Source: Datisca glomerata (taxonomy: Eukaryota; Streptophyta; Magnoliopsida; Cucurbitales; Datiscaceae). From it: 64,000 nt of DNA. Location of the stretch: positions 124,001-188,000 of the forward strand of contig QANY01004770.1 of the NCBI GenBank assembly GCA_003255025.1. The letters are read 5' to 3'. Below the pieces are notes generated by a model. The model saw only the letters and a program-made list of their open reading frames with translations, did no database searches and had not been told where the DNA came from. The translations under genes were made by a program, and so were the position numbers. Below, in pieces: positions 62,285 through 64,000 of this stretch (within the stretch, counting starts at the first letter, position 1; the number at the start of each line of letters is the position of its first letter).

Positions 62285-63200
62285 ATGCCTCGAACCAGGT
62301 CAAACACCACCCTTAATGAAGGACACAAGAATGGGGATGAACAAGCCAATCACCTTGCTCTCCCAGCCGAGATGCTTCGGACCATCCTAAATTGAATGCA
62401 AGAAATGGAACAACAAAATGCCAAAACACTACATAACGCATGGCAGACGATGCAGGATCAGATCACTGCATTGCAACTGGACCTTGCACAGACGCGGGTT
62501 TAGTCCAAGGAACACGAAAAGGAGGAGGTGGGAGAAATTCGCATCAAAAGTCGTGATGAAATCTGTCATGGAAGAGATGATGAATCTAAGGAGCCTGAGA
62601 AACATGGGAAAAATCGAACTAGAATCATTCACCCGAACTCCATTATGTCCAGAAATCCTAGCCTCCCCAATTCTGAGGAAGTTCACGGCAGCTAAATTCA
62701 AATGTTATAAAGGGAAGACGGACCATGTAGATCATCTCAGACGGTTTAAGCAAGTCATGGTGTTGTACCAGTATGAAGATGCTTTGATGTGCAGGATATT
62801 CCTCGCAAGTCTAGACGAGACTGCACTCAGATGGTATCACTCTCTCGCTGCTCAATCTATTACTAACTTTATTGTCATGTCCACTGCCTTCTTGGTACAA
62901 TACTCTACTTACCGGGCAGTAATGGAGGACTCAGACTACCTTCTGACGATATCGGCCCAGAAGGAAAAACAAACACTTCGAGGAATACACTCGCAGATTC
63001 AAGGAAGAAATGGCCAATGTGAAAAGTTATGACGACAAGTGGCGAAACTAGCCTTTAGGAGAGGGTTGGATCCGGAATCAGCCTTCTTTGAAGATTTGTC
63101 AAAATTAAAACTCCTAACCATAGCAGAAACTTTCCAAAGGATGCAAGCGTACGTCACGTTGGAGGAAGAAAGAAGATGTTTATTAAAGCAAGTGGGGTGA
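62285..63200 (+). pseudogene. gypsy gag, frameshifted
   Basis: ATG at 62285 (MPRTRSNTTLNEGHKNGDEQ) stops at about 62396. The retrotransposon-gag core is in the frame 62418-63032: GKTDHVDHLRRFKQVM, CRIFLASLDETALRWYHSL, FLVQYSTYRAVMEDSDYLL. A frameshift after about 62975 leads to EYTRRFKEEMANV and later VAKLAFRRGLDPESAFFEDL in other frames, ending at 63200. At least three disruptions. No zinc knuckle or pol follows. Confidence 0.88.
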
Positions 63201-63360
63201 TGGATTAATGAGACAAAGAAGGAAGAACGGAGCTCAAAGCAGAATCAGAGAACGAAAAAAGAAGATGAGCGGGGAAATAGCAAGCGGGATAGAACCGTTG
63301 CTCGAAGGAGACCCGCGGATGACATCCATCCTATAGACAAGGTCTGCACCGCACTGGCTA

Positions 63361-63893
63361 TCTTAATAAACGGTGAAGTGGGAGACCTCGCCAGAACGAG
63401 AAATGAAGGAAGAAAAGAAGAGCGGAGACATGTGAAAAGACCCGAGATGACAGACAAGCGACATTGATTGATTTAGTAAAAGTTGAAAATACTCAGGTGA
63501 TGCAGATTGATAGACCACCAAGTGACTGTGACTGATTGGCTCGAAACCGTAAAAGATCACCAAGTGACCGTAATTGATTGACGACTAAGCGAGACAGAAA
63601 GGAAAAATGGGGTCATACCCAGTAGAATGACCTCCACGAACGGGTGTGATCTCTAAGAATAATGAGTACCTATTTTTATATTATTATTTTAATTTACACA
63701 TGGGATTTGAAAAATTTATATAAAGGTCAATGTATTAGAGGAAGAACACATTCAATATAAATGAAAGAAAATCTAAGATTCTCTAAAAACTCATTTTATT
63801 CTTAAATTCTCCTCTCATATTTTCTGATTAACACTTATAAAAAAATCATGCATTATTATTATTCTCCTGGCTAAACAGAAAAAAGCCTTTACA
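63361..63893 (+). repeat. 3' LTR of the gypsy element, 5'-truncated
   Basis: Begins inside the minisatellite part (GGTGAAGTGGGAGACCTCGCC) and continues to GCCTTTACA. It keeps a TATA-like ATTTATATAAAGG near 63715 and surrounding bases that the 5' LTR lacks, so the two LTRs differ by indels. Confidence 0.82.
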
Positions 63894-64000
63894 ATTTGAA
63901 CTCTTGGGTTGACTTTCATAAAATGTGGCCTATTTTGCAGGAGAAAAAAAGTTAATTACTAAACATTATGACATAATGATTAACATTCGTTACACCACGG

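Larger units (their letters stand above)
61387..63893 (+). mobile_element. Ty3/gypsy retrotransposon, internally deleted
   Basis: Full 5' LTR (61387-62222), the ATTTTGGTGCTTTCATTGAG motif that follows gypsy-type LTRs in plants, a broken gag, then direct passage into the middle of the 3' LTR (about 63361-63893). pol is entirely missing. No target duplication is recognisable (left AAAAA, right ATTTG). Confidence 0.85.

Overview
The window looks like nuclear DNA of a eudicot plant. It is AT-rich and intron-bearing, it carries two recognisable plant housekeeping or regulatory genes, two chloroplast-derived fragments and many LTR retrotransposons plus a CACTA-type DNA transposon. A degenerate TTTAGGG tract and (GA/CT)n microsatellites fit this. 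I cannot name the species.

Layout. (1) 1-6230, minus strand: the 5' half of an ASG2-like gene (WD40 plus TPR protein, substrate receptor type of CUL4-DDB1 ligases). Eleven exons are resolved; the gene runs out of the left edge. (2) 6.3-14.7 kb: an old copia-type LTR split by a 5.2-kb CACTA element (8584-13771) that has subterminal repeats and exon-like segments but no recognisable transposase. (3) 17788-25105: a complete non-coding LTR element (LARD type) with 512-bp LTRs and a perfect 5-bp target duplication (CAATA). It holds two tandem arrays, a nested copia-type LTR and, inside its 3' LTR, a chloroplast ndhF fragment. (4) 25477-30998: a decayed copia element whose gag is duplicated around a GA-rich and telomere-like filler. 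(5) 33.3-42.1 kb: an inverted junction of copia pieces (a minus-strand element without its 5' LTR, joined to a plus-strand LTR) and another minus-strand LTR relic. (6) 47463-50159, minus strand: an intact SAC51/bHLH143-type gene with a long intron-containing leader. The leader carries the conserved-peptide uORF of this family, and an intron splits that uORF. (7) 53.1-53.4 kb: a chloroplast ndhI fragment. (8) 54.3-55.1 kb: an isolated gypsy-type LTR with internal minisatellite. (9) 55.56-56.1 kb: a promoter-like stretch with no gene behind it. (10) 56579-60960: a decayed copia element lacking integrase. (11) 61387-63893: a deleted gypsy element with a frameshifted gag.

Only two host genes are supported, and they are transcribed in the same direction with about 41 kb of nested transposons between them. 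The most informative host feature is the SAC51-type leader: main coding exon intact, conserved uORF intact after splicing, no further AUG between uORF stop and main start. Most of the rest is transposon history, and the nesting order can be read: CACTA into a copia LTR, copia LTR into the LARD array, plastid DNA into the LARD LTR.
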